Shown here: positions 8,533-16,912 of the stretch, one piece after another
How positions within the stretch are numbered: position 1 is the stretch's first letter
How the letters are laid out: the number at the start of each line of letters is the position of its first letter
Notes under the pieces: model-generated
The model's database searches: none
What the model was told of the DNA's origin: nothing
The model's input: the letters and a program-made list of their open reading frames with translations, nothing else
Program-made: the position numbers and the translations under genes
DNA from: Methanovulcanius yangii
Lineage (GTDB): Archaea > Halobacteriota > Methanomicrobia > Methanomicrobiales > Methanomicrobiaceae
DNA length: 64,000 bases
Reading direction: 5' to 3'
NCBI RefSeq assembly: GCF_018687785.1
Contig: NZ_LTBL01000001.1
Location: 124,001 to 188,000 of the forward strand

Positions 8533-8886
8533 TTATTCTTCACATTTGAACTCGATATCGTCATCCATGTGCTCATATCCCCATTCACAGAGCAGGTCGA
8601 GGATTGGCATCAGGCTGAGTCCTTTTTCCGTGAGCGAATACTCCACCTTCGGCGGGACCTGAGGGTACACCTTTCTGGTGATGAGACCATCCTTCTCAAG
8701 TTCGCGAAGCTGTTTGGTAAGCATTCTCTGGGTGATCTTCGGCTGCACACCGCCCATTAGCTGACTAAACCGGAGTGTCCCGTCTCGTAACTCATAGAGG
8801 ATCAATGGTTTCCATTTGCCTCCAATCACATCGATTGCGGCATCGATTCCCCAGCTGTATTTGTATTTTTTCGGCGTATCGTCCAT
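8533..8886 (-). CDS. HxlR family transcriptional regulator
   Basis: A 117-residue winged-helix protein with the family signature: [18 protein letters not shown], then [22 protein letters not shown] (recognition helix) and the wing around [12 protein letters not shown]. HxlR relatives such as YodB, HypR and QsrR sense electrophiles through cysteines and control flavodoxin-like reductases. The N-terminal sensing Cys of those is absent; only Cys100 and Cys115 are present. It diverges from a flavodoxin-hydrolase pair and the shared promoter holds repeated TTAGTATAC-like sites, so autoregulation and control of those genes are likely. Confidence 0.9.
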   Translation of the reverse strand: MDDTPKKYKYSWGIDAAIDVIGGKWKPLILYELRDGTLRFSQLMGGVQPKITQRMLTKQLRELEKDGLITRKVYPQVPPKVEYSLTEKGLSLMPILDLLCEWGYEHMDDDIEFKCEE

Positions 8887-8963
8887 TAGTATACATCCTG
8901 TAAGTATGCAACAAACATGTTAGTATATACTATATAATTTGTTTGTTCCAAATATATACTTAA
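8886..8963. promoter_or_regulatory. Divergent promoter with repeated HxlR-type sites
   Basis: Four related sites are visible: TTAGTATAC at 8886, TAAGTATGC at 8901, TTAGTATATAC at 8920 (within the perfect palindrome TAGTATATACTA, 8921-8932) and the inverted TATACTTAA at 8955. TATA-like elements for both directions lie at about 8930-8937 (minus) and 8950-8959 (plus), so a bound repressor would block both promoters. Confidence 0.5.
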
Positions 8964-9003
8964 CGAATTCGGGTGTCGAAAGACCCCCTGGAGAATGAGA
9001 TTA

Positions 9004-9549
9004 ATGACAGACAGATCGACACTTGTGGCATACTTCTCGCATTCCGGCAACACGCGTGTACTTGCACACCAGATACACGATATTGCCGACGGGGATGTCT
9101 TTGAGATTGATCCGGTCGATCAGTACCCCCGTGAGTATAATGCAGTCGTTGGGCAGGCACGCTTGGAGCTTGACCGGGAGTTCCTGCCTGAACTGAAGAC
9201 GAAAGTTGCAGACATGGACTCCTACGATGTAATGTTCATCGGGTATCCCAACTGGTGGGGTACGATTCCCCGCCCGGTTGCATCGTTTTTGTCTGCGTAT
9301 GATCTTTCGGGCAAAACCATTGTTCCGTTCTGTACGCACGAGGGAAGCGGTCTCGGGCGAAGTGAAGCGGATATACAGGGCCTTTGCCCGCGGTCCACCG
9401 TTCCGGAGGGCCTCGCCATCCGGGGCAGCAGGGTACATGATGCCGATGAACTGGTACGCCTCTGGCTCCGGGAGAGGGGATGGCACAGCAACCCGGTACC
9501 CCCCGGCACCCATGGTAGTGAAAATCATTCGAATGTAGTGGAGATATGA
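9004..9549 (+). CDS. Flavodoxin family protein
   Basis: STLVAYFSHSGNTRVLA is the phosphate loop for FMN, and MFIGYPNWWGTIPRPVASFL is the second FMN-contact region of the Flavodoxin_4 group. These proteins carry electrons or act as quinone/electrophile reductases. GGAG ends ten bases before the ATG at 9004, a better spacing than for the in-frame ATG at 8995. Its stop overlaps the next start (ATGA). The divergent HxlR gene suggests redox- or electrophile-induced expression. Confidence 0.85.
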   Translation: MTDRSTLVAYFSHSGNTRVLAHQIHDIADGDVFEIDPVDQYPREYNAVVGQARLELDREFLPELKTKVADMDSYDVMFIGYPNWWGTIPRPVASFLSAYDLSGKTIVPFCTHEGSGLGRSEADIQGLCPRSTVPEGLAIRGSRVHDADELVRLWLRERGWHSNPVPPGTHGSENHSNVVEI

Positions 9550-10526
9550 AAATGTCAGGAATTGAACATACAAGAGAAGCGGGTAAAAAAACCTTTGAGC
9601 TCAGTGAAAAGGTAACGGTTGAACAAGTATCCTATACGAACAGGTACGGAATTACCGTTGCGGCGGACATGTACCTGTCAAAGGATATCGACACGTCGAA
9701 GCAATATCCGGCACTTGTCATCGGAACACCATACGGTGGGGTAAAAGAGCAGGGCGCCGGTATTTACGCACAGAACATGGCAGAACGGGGATTCGTTGCC
9801 ATTGCGTTCGACGAATCGTATAACGGAGAAAGCGGTGGAGAACCACGGCACGTCTCCTCTCCGGATATATTCGTCGAAGACTTCAGCGCAGGAGTGGACT
9901 TTCTGGGTACGCGCCCGTTCGTAGACAGAGAAAAGATCGGAGCGATCGGTATCTGCGGAAGCGGAGCATTTTCCATCACTGCAGCTCAGGTCGACCCGCG
10001 TATCAAGGCCGTTGCCACTGCAAGCATGTATGATATGAGCAGGATGATACGAAAGGGATGGGAAGACTCGATGACTGATGAAGAGCGTGCCCAAACGTTG
10101 GTTCAGCTTGGCGAGCAGAGATGGAACGACGTTGAAAATGGCAGTCCGGCGCTGCCCGATGGATTCCCGAGTGAACCCGCGGGTTCCATTCCGGAAGGAC
10201 TGGACCCCATCACCAGTGAATTCTTTGAATACTATGGCATGAAACGCGGCCATCATCCGAATGCAGGAGCGGTATTCACCATGACGAGCAGCATGGCATT
10301 CATGAATTTCCCGCTGATGAACTACATCGAAACCATTTCGCCACGGCAGGTCCTGTTCATCATCGGTGAGAATGCCCACTCGAGGTATTTCAGTGAAGAT
10401 GCGTATGAAATGGCTGCAGAACCCAAGGAACTCTTCATTGTTCCGGGAGCACGACATATCGACCTGTACGACCGGACCGACATGATCCCGTTTGACAAAC
10501 TGGCATCATTCTTCGCAACGATGTAG
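9546..10526 (+). CDS. Alpha/beta hydrolase (dienelactone hydrolase-like)
   Basis: The 326-residue product resembles the YcjY/dienelactone hydrolase-like group: an oxyanion region near VIGTPYGGVKEQG, the nucleophile elbow in IGICGSGAFS, and the catalytic His in FIVPGARHIDLYD near the end. The nucleophile is the Cys or Ser of this elbow; I cannot decide which. It is coupled to the flavodoxin by a four-base overlap, so the pair probably works on the same stress or xenobiotic substrate. Confidence 0.82.
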   Translation: MKMSGIEHTREAGKKTFELSEKVTVEQVSYTNRYGITVAADMYLSKDIDTSKQYPALVIGTPYGGVKEQGAGIYAQNMAERGFVAIAFDESYNGESGGEPRHVSSPDIFVEDFSAGVDFLGTRPFVDREKIGAIGICGSGAFSITAAQVDPRIKAVATASMYDMSRMIRKGWEDSMTDEERAQTLVQLGEQRWNDVENGSPALPDGFPSEPAGSIPEGLDPITSEFFEYYGMKRGHHPNAGAVFTMTSSMAFMNFPLMNYIETISPRQVLFIIGENAHSRYFSEDAYEMAAEPKELFIVPGARHIDLYDRTDMIPFDKLASFFATM

Positions 10527-10812
10527 GGTGAATACTGGAATATCGGAGTTCCAACGAACCGAAATGTGAACACTTGCCCGTGGATGAAAGGCGGAAGACG
10601 TACTTTTTTTGTTTCCCTGTGAGTGATCGGTCGATCACAACGCGGCGAAACAAATCAAACACCGGGAATCCCCCATCATCCATGGATAAAAGATACCCTG
10701 GTATGGTGGGCGGATTATCCCGTTCCCATTGAAAGAATCGGGTAAATCCGGGGAACCGGTTTGAAAGGAAGAAAAAGTTGAACGTTTGATGATCGAAGGT
10801 AAGGCGATACCA

Positions 10813-11223
10813 ATGACAATTCCACAACAATTCGAAGAGCGTATCATATTCCCTGTTGGAGAGAAGATTGAGAATGAATATTTCAGGGGACCGGCATGGC
10901 TCGGCGTCCTCGTGGCCCCCGACAGCGCATGGAACTGCCCGATATTCAACGTAACATTTGAACCCGGTGTACGAAACAACTGGCACAGGCACCCCGGTGG
11001 CCAGATCCTGCTTGTCACAGCAGGCACTGGCTATTACCAGGAAGAAGGGAAGACGGCACGGCTGCTCAACAAAGGCGATGTCGTGCAGATCCCGCCGGAT
11101 GTCAGGCACTGGCACGGTGCAGCGGCTGACAGCTGGTTTTCTCATATTGCCATAAGCACGAACGTGCAACAAGGGGATGTCGAATGGATGGAACCCGTGA
11201 CAGATGAGGAATATCCGGAATAA
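10813..11223 (+). CDS. Cupin domain protein
   Basis: A single beta-barrel cupin of about 136 residues. Motif 1 is NNWHRHPGGQILLVTAGTG and motif 2 is DVVQIPPDVRHWHG, with the His residues that bind a metal. It resembles the cupins often found beside carboxymuconolactone decarboxylases and HxlR-regulated reductases. The ATG at 10813 begins the homology; the frame is open further upstream to 10786. About 285 bases separate it from the hydrolase, so it may have its own promoter. Confidence 0.85.
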   Translation: MTIPQQFEERIIFPVGEKIENEYFRGPAWLGVLVAPDSAWNCPIFNVTFEPGVRNNWHRHPGGQILLVTAGTGYYQEEGKTARLLNKGDVVQIPPDVRHWHGAAADSWFSHIAISTNVQQGDVEWMEPVTDEEYPE

Positions 11224-11323
11224 TGGTAATCCGGTGATGCTTCAACTATCACCCATCATTGGAAGTGTGAGTAAACTCCCCGTGTGATCAAAAATAAAAA
11301 AATAGCTGGAAATTCCCGTCAGC

Positions 11324-11461
11324 TCACTTGATCTTTTTGTTGAGCTTCTTGAGCTTCTTCTTGGCGGCGTCACTACCTCCGGCCGCCTGCTTCTCAAGCT
11401 CTTCTGCCTTGGCCTTCTTCGCTTTGTTCTGCTTCTCCATTTGTTTTTTACTCATTGCCAT
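11324..11461 (-). CDS. Small lysine-rich protein, 45 residues
   Basis: The reading frame starts MAMSKKQMEKQ, continues with Lys/Ala/Glu-rich helical sequence, contains AAGGSDAA in the middle and ends LKKLNKKIK before TGA. On the minus strand GAGGT lies six bases before the ATG, a good ribosome binding site that supports translation; a second ATG is at 11455. The strong positive charge suggests nucleic-acid or ribosome contact, but I recognise no family. Confidence 0.6.
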   Translation of the reverse strand: MAMSKKQMEKQNKAKKAKAEELEKQAAGGSDAAKKKLKKLNKKIK

Positions 11462-11572
11462 GCAGTTACCTCGCCAGGCCTAGGTCTGGTTGTATTTATA
11501 TTATTTTATTCATTTAAGGCAGTGTCGTTGTCGGCCTTGGCAAGTGCCTCTGTCACTTTGGTACCGGGACAG

Positions 11573-11899
11573 TCAGGTCCGTTTCTTTTGAACGGAGAGC
11601 GACTCATGCGCCCATTCGATCAATTCCTCCGGGTTTTCCAGGATGTCCGGGGGTATCTCGTAGTAGGACGACATTGGCGGTTTGTTTGGGTACGGTTTGA
11701 ATGGTGCGGACCCTGCCGCCACATATTTGTCCCGTGTTGTGTCATCAACCTTCAGATAGAGAACATCATCAGCTACAAGGCCAAACATCAAACCGTCACG
11801 ATAGAGCCCGGCACCGCCGAACATTTTTCGTACGGTGACGCCGCCCCACGCTGACACCTGATCAAGAATATAATCAAGAAATTCGTCCGATACCGCCAT
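11573..11899 (-). CDS. TfoX N-terminal domain protein
   Basis: About 108 residues with the TfoX-N signature: TVRKMFGGAGLYRDGLMFGLVADDVLYLKVDD, followed by FKPYPNKPPMSSYYEIPPDIL. This domain occurs alone in many prokaryotes with an undefined role and is not evidence of competence. The ATG at 11899 is preceded by AGGGA with seven bases between, so I prefer it over the longer frame from 11929. Confidence 0.85.
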   Translation of the reverse strand: MAVSDEFLDYILDQVSAWGGVTVRKMFGGAGLYRDGLMFGLVADDVLYLKVDDTTRDKYVAAGSAPFKPYPNKPPMSSYYEIPPDILENPEELIEWAHESLSVQKKRT

Positions 11900-12000
11900 A
11901 TGATAGTTCCCTGAGTTTCCAAAGAACAAGAGGATGCCGCCTAATGATCAGTCTGTATCGGCTTTTTTGACGGCGTCACCCAATAGAAACCCTCATCCCC

Positions 12001-12204
12001 ATGGCACACCACTCTTCTGGCATGAAAAACATCGAAATGAAGCTTGAGGGCACCATCCTCACGATGAAGATTGATATATCGAAGGATTTCGGCCCGTCGA
12101 AGTCCGGCAAGTCCATCACCATCGCCTCGACGGAGGGCAACATCGCCGTACCCGGTGCCGAGGAGGTCAAGGTCGGGCTGAACGTGTATAAGAGTAAGAA
12201 GTGA
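12001..12204 (+). CDS. Conserved small protein, unknown function
   Basis: A 67-residue frame; the core from KNIEMKLEGTILTMKIDISKDFGPS to GLNVYKSKK looks like a small beta-rich protein. I do not recognise its function. Starts at 12001, 12022 or 12037 are all possible, and none has a clear ribosome binding site. A truncated relative of its central part lies at 23576-23641, which shows that the family exists in more than one copy. It precedes the pentapeptide-repeat gene by 27 bases and may be cotranscribed. Confidence 0.65.
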   Translation: MAHHSSGMKNIEMKLEGTILTMKIDISKDFGPSKSGKSITIASTEGNIAVPGAEEVKVGLNVYKSKK

Positions 12205-12231
12205 CCACGGTTTCAACATAGGGGCACTGCC

Positions 12232-12813
12232 ATGAAACCGATGGACGAATCATCCTACGTTGACCGGACATTCGAATCACTGGACTATGCGGATGCGGAA
12301 TTTCGCGGCATGGAATTTGAGTCATGCACCTTCCGGGACTGTACGTTTTCGGGCAGTGATCTGTCGGGCACTGTCTTCACCGACTGCCGGTTCATCGACT
12401 GCAACCTGAGCACGGCCGTCCTGACTGGCACCGGCTTGAAGAATGTTGCATTCATCGGCTGCAAGATGACGGGCATCGACTTCGGCGTCTGCAATGATTT
12501 TCTGTTTTCCGTGACCTTCACCCGGTGCCGGCTGGAGTATGCGGTATTTTTCAAAAACGATCCCAGGAAGAGCAGGTTTGAAGAATGCAGCATACAGGAC
12601 GCGAGTGTTAGCGAGTCGGATATGAGCGGAGCAGTGTTCTCCGGCTGTGATCTGTCCCGTGCCGTTTTTGTCCGGAACAACCTCACCGGTGCTGATTTTG
12701 CCACCTCGGAAAATTACTCGATCGACCCCGAAGGAAACTCCGTCGGCGGGGCCGTCTTCACCTATCCCGGTGTGCTGGGACTTCTGGACAAATACCGTAT
12801 CATTTTGAAATGA
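12232..12813 (+). CDS. Pentapeptide repeat protein
   Basis: The 193-residue sequence is nearly all A(D/N)LXX-type five-residue repeats, for example FESCTFRDCTFSGSDLSGTVF, CRFIDCNL and CDLSRAVF. These fold as a right-handed quadrilateral beta-helix. The spacing with F or L at the centre of each repeat and a short non-repeat C-terminal helix (LGLLDKYRIILK) resembles Qnr/McbG proteins that mimic DNA and protect gyrase, but that role is only a possibility. Confidence 0.88.
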   Translation: MKPMDESSYVDRTFESLDYADAEFRGMEFESCTFRDCTFSGSDLSGTVFTDCRFIDCNLSTAVLTGTGLKNVAFIGCKMTGIDFGVCNDFLFSVTFTRCRLEYAVFFKNDPRKSRFEECSIQDASVSESDMSGAVFSGCDLSRAVFVRNNLTGADFATSENYSIDPEGNSVGGAVFTYPGVLGLLDKYRIILK

Positions 12814-12904
12814 CTGGGGCCGTTGTTTCTCCTGTGCGAGGGAAAAAAGGTTGGGATTCAGTGATCCCCGGGATATCGAAGCTGTTGTCAGGGGGGGTGG
12901 TCCC

Positions 12905-13504
12905 TCATTCCCATTGTCCCGTGGTATTCCACCATAGTGCCATCCCGGTCCTGTTCGGATTGAAATAATACAGGGAACAGAGCGCGGGCGGATATTTCCC
13001 GGCCCGGTATCCTTCCAGCAGGAATAGCGCTTCATTTCCTACCGTGGAGGTCTGGTTCTCCGGGCAGTACGAACTTATCGGCGATACGACGGGAGCGGCG
13101 GGCTCTTCGGAATCGATCTCATGCATCAGGAGCTCTGCATCCTCATGCGTTATCCAGCCCTCCGGTACATCAAGCACCATGACCGGTTCATTGGGGTGCA
13201 TGCGCAGGTCATTGAGAAATTCAACCGGAGTATGGGTCTCAAAATAGCACGAATCCCCCATGGAGAGGTGTGTGTCGGTTCTCCCGGTCAGGTGCTCGAA
13301 TGAGCATGCAGCCGCAGAGATATTCGCAGGCGTATCCACAGGCGTATTCGCAGAGGCATCCGTAGAGGTATCTGTTGGAGTGACCGAAGGGAGCGCCGTC
13401 CCGTTGTCGGTACCGGCGTCGGGGGAAGACGGACCGGTGCACCCGGCACTCAGGAGCAATGCAGCTAGTATGATACCAACCGGGAGGAACTGAATTATTT
13501 TCAT
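12905..13504 (-). CDS. Secreted lipoprotein, unknown function
   Basis: Starting at the ATG at 13504, a hydrophobic signal of about 20 residues ends in LSAGC, a lipobox, so the protein is probably lipid-anchored outside the cell. A Thr/Ser/Pro/Asp-rich linker of some 40 residues follows. The folded part, with four cysteines and WITHEDAELLMHEID, is unknown to me. The frame continues upstream to 13729, but that part has no family features and would bury the signal peptide. Confidence 0.7.
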   Translation of the reverse strand: MKIIQFLPVGIILAALLLSAGCTGPSSPDAGTDNGTALPSVTPTDTSTDASANTPVDTPANISAAACSFEHLTGRTDTHLSMGDSCYFETHTPVEFLNDLRMHPNEPVMVLDVPEGWITHEDAELLMHEIDSEEPAAPVVSPISSYCPENQTSTVGNEALFLLEGYRAGKYPPALCSLYYFNPNRTGMALWWNTTGQWE

Positions 13505-13731
13505 GTAATGTGATGATTGTGAAGTTTCGGATATAACTGTTGATGCTAAGATAATCCTGTAATGTACTTGGGAAAAGAAACAGAGGGGGTACGTTGTCGT
13601 CTCCGCTGCCTGCTGGAATTTCTGCTGCATGCGGAGATGACATCTCATGATCGCACGTCCTTCCGATATTAAGTTAGGAAAATGTGTACATTTCCCACAA
13701 AATAAGTTGTAAAAATGTGTACTGGGCACAC

Positions 13732-13743
13732 ATAATATATACT
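13732..13743 (+). promoter_or_regulatory. TATA box of the DUF4143 ATPase gene
   Basis: ATAATATATACT is a strong archaeal TATA element. Transcription would start about 25 bases on, at roughly 13762, just before the ATG at 13765, so the mRNA is probably leaderless. Two copies of AATGTGTAC lie upstream at about 13681 and 13714 and could be regulator sites. Confidence 0.5.
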
Positions 13744-13764
13744 TAAATGAGCAAATGTCATTTT

Positions 13765-15090
13765 ATGAAACGGTTCATGTACGATACTTTACTCAAATGG
13801 AAAGAGAGTGGAGATCGTAAACCGGTGATTATTGAAGGAATTCGCCAATGCGGGAAAACCTGGATATTAAAGCATTTTGGCGAGTCAGAATTCAAGGATA
13901 TCGCTTATTTCAACTTCGAATATGATGACCGATTGCAAAAGATATTTGAAGGCGACCTGAATGTATCAAGAATTATCAAAGACCTTGGCATTCTGAGGAA
14001 TACATCCATCCGGCCCGGAACAACCTTCCTCGTATTAGATGAAATTCAGATCTGCCCTCGTGCGATAACCTCTCTCAAATATTTCTGCGAAAACCTGCCC
14101 GAACTCCACGTTGCTGCCGCCGGTTCCCTGTTGGGAGTGGCTATTGCACAGATGGGAAAGAATGTCTCATTTCCGGTCGGCAAGGTGCAGATGCTAAAGA
14201 TGCATCCCCTAAATTTTCCGGAATTTCTCCTGGCAAAGGATGAAGAACTCCTGTACGAGTACCTGAATAATCTATCCCCGGATGAAGAGATATCCGCTGC
14301 ATTTACCGCCAAACTGGAAGAAGCATATCGTGAATACCTGATTACGGGAGGGATGCCGGAGGTTGTCAGCTCATGGATACAAAATCGCGACATCGGGCTT
14401 GTAGAAACAATACAAAGCGAGATTCTTGGCAATTATGAAAAGGATTTCGTGAAATATGCGTCTGTTTCCGAATTTCCAAAACTTACCCTTATTTGGAATG
14501 CAATCCCTGCACAGCTTGCAAAGGACAATCAGAAATTCATATTCTCCCATGTAAAGAAGGGAATGCGTGCCCGCGATTTGGAAGATTCCCTCCAATGGCT
14601 TATCTCGGCAGGGCTCATCTACAAGGTCGAAAAGATCGAGCGGCCCTATATTCCGGTGACGACCTATGCGGACATTACCTACTTCAAGATCTATTTCTCG
14701 GATGTAGGACTGTTACGCAGGATGAGCAAATTTCCGGCAGATGTCGTTTTTGACACCTCTTCACTGACCGCCGACATGCGGGGGATTCTAACGGAAAATT
14801 TCGTGTTGACAGAACTGATTGCAAACGATTTCCAAAGACCCTTTTTCTGGAAATCCGGCGGGACTGCCGAGGTTGATTATATCATACAGGAAGGTGTTGA
14901 TGTCGTTCCGATCGAAGTCAAATCAGCAAGAAGGACTCGTTCAAGAAGCCTTACGGAGTACAGAAAAAAATACCGCCCGCGTATTGCTGTCAGGTCCAGT
15001 CTCAATACTATTGCAAGACATTCGGATGGATACGGCGAGGTTCTGGAGATTCCGCTCTACCTTATCTGGAGACTGAAGGCCTATCTCTGA
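13765..15090 (+). CDS. AAA family ATPase with DUF4143 domain
   Basis: The N-terminal AAA domain has Walker A IEGIRQCGKTW and Walker B TFLVLDEIQ; the arginine/sensor block AAAGSLLGVAI follows. The C-terminal half is DUF4143, including a nuclease-like FFWKSGGTAEVDYIIQ and VVPIEVKSA, which has the residues of a PD-(D/E)XK-like core. Such proteins are common in archaea, often mobile, with no settled function. The TATA box places the transcript start at about 13762, so I choose the ATG at 13765 over 13747. Confidence 0.88.
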   Translation: MKRFMYDTLLKWKESGDRKPVIIEGIRQCGKTWILKHFGESEFKDIAYFNFEYDDRLQKIFEGDLNVSRIIKDLGILRNTSIRPGTTFLVLDEIQICPRAITSLKYFCENLPELHVAAAGSLLGVAIAQMGKNVSFPVGKVQMLKMHPLNFPEFLLAKDEELLYEYLNNLSPDEEISAAFTAKLEEAYREYLITGGMPEVVSSWIQNRDIGLVETIQSEILGNYEKDFVKYASVSEFPKLTLIWNAIPAQLAKDNQKFIFSHVKKGMRARDLEDSLQWLISAGLIYKVEKIERPYIPVTTYADITYFKIYFSDVGLLRRMSKFPADVVFDTSSLTADMRGILTENFVLTELIANDFQRPFFWKSGGTAEVDYIIQEGVDVVPIEVKSARRTRSRSLTEYRKKYRPRIAVRSSLNTIARHSDGYGEVLEIPLYLIWRLKAYL

Positions 15091-15165
15091 GGATTTTTCA
15101 AGAGATGTTTATTTATTGGATATCCTGGTCTGAAAAAGGGAAAGGAACGACGAAGACATCACCTT

Positions 15166-15948
15166 TTACAAATTCTTCCAGGCCTCATCTTCTTCTTTTG
15201 AATCCCAGTCTTTTTTAAGAGTCTTCTCCGCTGAATATGCACATGAAAGCGTTTCGTTTACAGAACTGAGAGGCCCATCGTTCAATTCTGTCCTAAGTGC
15301 GTCGGCAAACCGTTGCAGCAGGGCATGCCGTTCTTCGGCGATCTCTTTTGCGGTGTCTGTGTACATCAGTTCTCTGAGTTTGAGCAGTTTTTCATGGATA
15401 TGCGACGTGGCATCTTCAATACCGTCACCGTGTTCTCCGGCCTGCATAAAGGTCCGTGCAATCCCGACCGCCCCCATGGCATCGAGTTTGTCGGCGTCGG
15501 AGAGGACCTTTGCCTCCGTGGTTTGCGGTGTGGTGCCGGTGCTGTACCGGTGGGCGCGTATTGCATGGACGATTGCCCGGATGCGGCGTTCATCGCAGCC
15601 ATGTGACCTGAGATATTCTGCTGCAATCCGTGCGCCTTCCTGTTCGTGTGGAATGCCGGTTTCCTTTTCCAGCGGACGGGCAACATCGTGAAAGAGAGCG
15701 GCAGGAATGAGGATCTGCATATCTGCCCCTTCTGCTTTTCCAATCTCTGCGCAGAGGCGGGTGACACGGAGCGTGTGATCAAGACCATGTGATCCTGACT
15801 GTCTGAAGAAGGTTTCAACAAAGGCCAGCATCCTCTCAATCCCGGTGTTGTCCATGGTAAGAGAATTGCCGGGCAGAAATAAGGCGGTTGTCATATGCAG
15901 GTCCACGGTTTCTGCTATCTGAGAATGGTTGTGCCGGAATTCAGACAT
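15166..15948 (-). CDS. HD domain phosphohydrolase
   Basis: The metal-binding HD signature is complete: HGLDHTLRV, then ALFHDVARP (the HD pair) and a distal Asp in SDADKLDAMG. Relatives hydrolyse nucleotides or other phosphate esters; the substrate here is unknown. The first 30 residues are not family-like, and ATGs at 15894 and 15852 would also fit. It converges with the DUF4143 gene. Confidence 0.82.
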   Translation of the reverse strand: MSEFRHNHSQIAETVDLHMTTALFLPGNSLTMDNTGIERMLAFVETFFRQSGSHGLDHTLRVTRLCAEIGKAEGADMQILIPAALFHDVARPLEKETGIPHEQEGARIAAEYLRSHGCDERRIRAIVHAIRAHRYSTGTTPQTTEAKVLSDADKLDAMGAVGIARTFMQAGEHGDGIEDATSHIHEKLLKLRELMYTDTAKEIAEERHALLQRFADALRTELNDGPLSSVNETLSCAYSAEKTLKKDWDSKEEDEAWKNL

Positions 15949-16161
15949 CAGTGATGTTGGTTCCCCTGACCAGCAGGAATGCCATGATAAAATAATTCAA
16001 CCGCTATTGCCCCCATGCAGGTTGCCGTGGCATGAAATCCGGGCATGCCAGCAGCTATTGAATCAGGATTGGGATAGGTGTTCATGACGATCGACACAAC
16101 CGTCACCAGTACCCCGTCCTACGGCGCCTGCGGCCTGCCCCGGACTTCTCTTCTTATGGCC

Positions 16162-16488
16162 CTACAGCGTCTGCTGCAGCGTCATACTCATGTCCAGCGG
16201 GCCGTCCGCGAACTCTTCGAGATCGGCACTCTCCAGAAACGCGGTCGTCGTGGCAGCCATTCTCTCCTGCGCCCTGACCACCGCCGAGAGCGGACCCCCG
16301 ATGAGGTCCGCCATCGGAAGGCCGTTTAACTTGTCACTCTGTACGGTGGGTGGTGATGATGGTGATGATGATGCATCGGGGGCTGGTGCTGCTCCGGTTC
16401 CGGCTACGGCTCCGGCACACGGACATACGGCGCTCCCGATCACGGCACACAGAAATGCAACCGCCACCACACTGTTCCATATGTTCAT
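16162..16488 (-). CDS. Secreted small protein with DUF2589-like segment
   Basis: About 108 residues: a signal-peptide-like helix (VVAVAFLCAVIGSAVC) and an Ala/Pro/Ser-rich linker, then LPMADLIGGPLSAVVRAQERMAATTTAFLES, which resembles the start of DUF2589 proteins. The similarity ends with the protein, so the domain is shortened compared with that family. The combination of an export signal with this domain is odd. Function unknown. Confidence 0.5.
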   Translation of the reverse strand: MNIWNSVVAVAFLCAVIGSAVCPCAGAVAGTGAAPAPDASSSPSSPPTVQSDKLNGLPMADLIGGPLSAVVRAQERMAATTTAFLESADLEEFADGPLDMSMTLQQTL

Positions 16489-16912
16489 CTTTTGACACTC
16501 CCTGGGTCGATAGGAGGGGTGGGGTGCTGTGGTATATATTACCTTACTGTTTTTTCAGGTACTGATCTGGAAGATGGGGGTGACGACTGATGGTATGAGG
16601 TTCATGGATTCTTACCGACGGAATCTGCCATATAATGCCTTCGCGGACATTGAGGGATGAATCGATTTTCTTAAATACGAAGTCAATCAGGATCACTTAC
16701 ATTGCATTGATGGAGTTCATCCCAGTCAGTGTTAACCAAAAAGTCGGATAATATCCACCAAACGACAGCATCTACACTTATACGAGAGCTTTTCGAAGCG
16801 CAGGGTCAAGGGGGGCTTGCCCTACATAGTCTCGTCGTTTTTTGTGCGCAGGCATATCCGTAGGTGACCGGAGGGTGGTGAATTTTCAAGAGTGCAATTG
16901 AGGTTGATGGGT
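16489..16912. other. Intergenic region, probable promoter of the NHL gene
   Basis: No gene is evident. GGTATATATTACC at about 16540 is a TATA-like, partly palindromic element, and GGAGGGTGGTG (about 16870) lies near the start of the NHL-repeat gene. I see no tRNA-like or repeat structure. Confidence 0.4.

Noticed and set aside
13505-13729. N-terminal extension of the lipoprotein gene
   Set aside because: The lipobox signal at 13504 fixes the start; the extension has no homology-like features.
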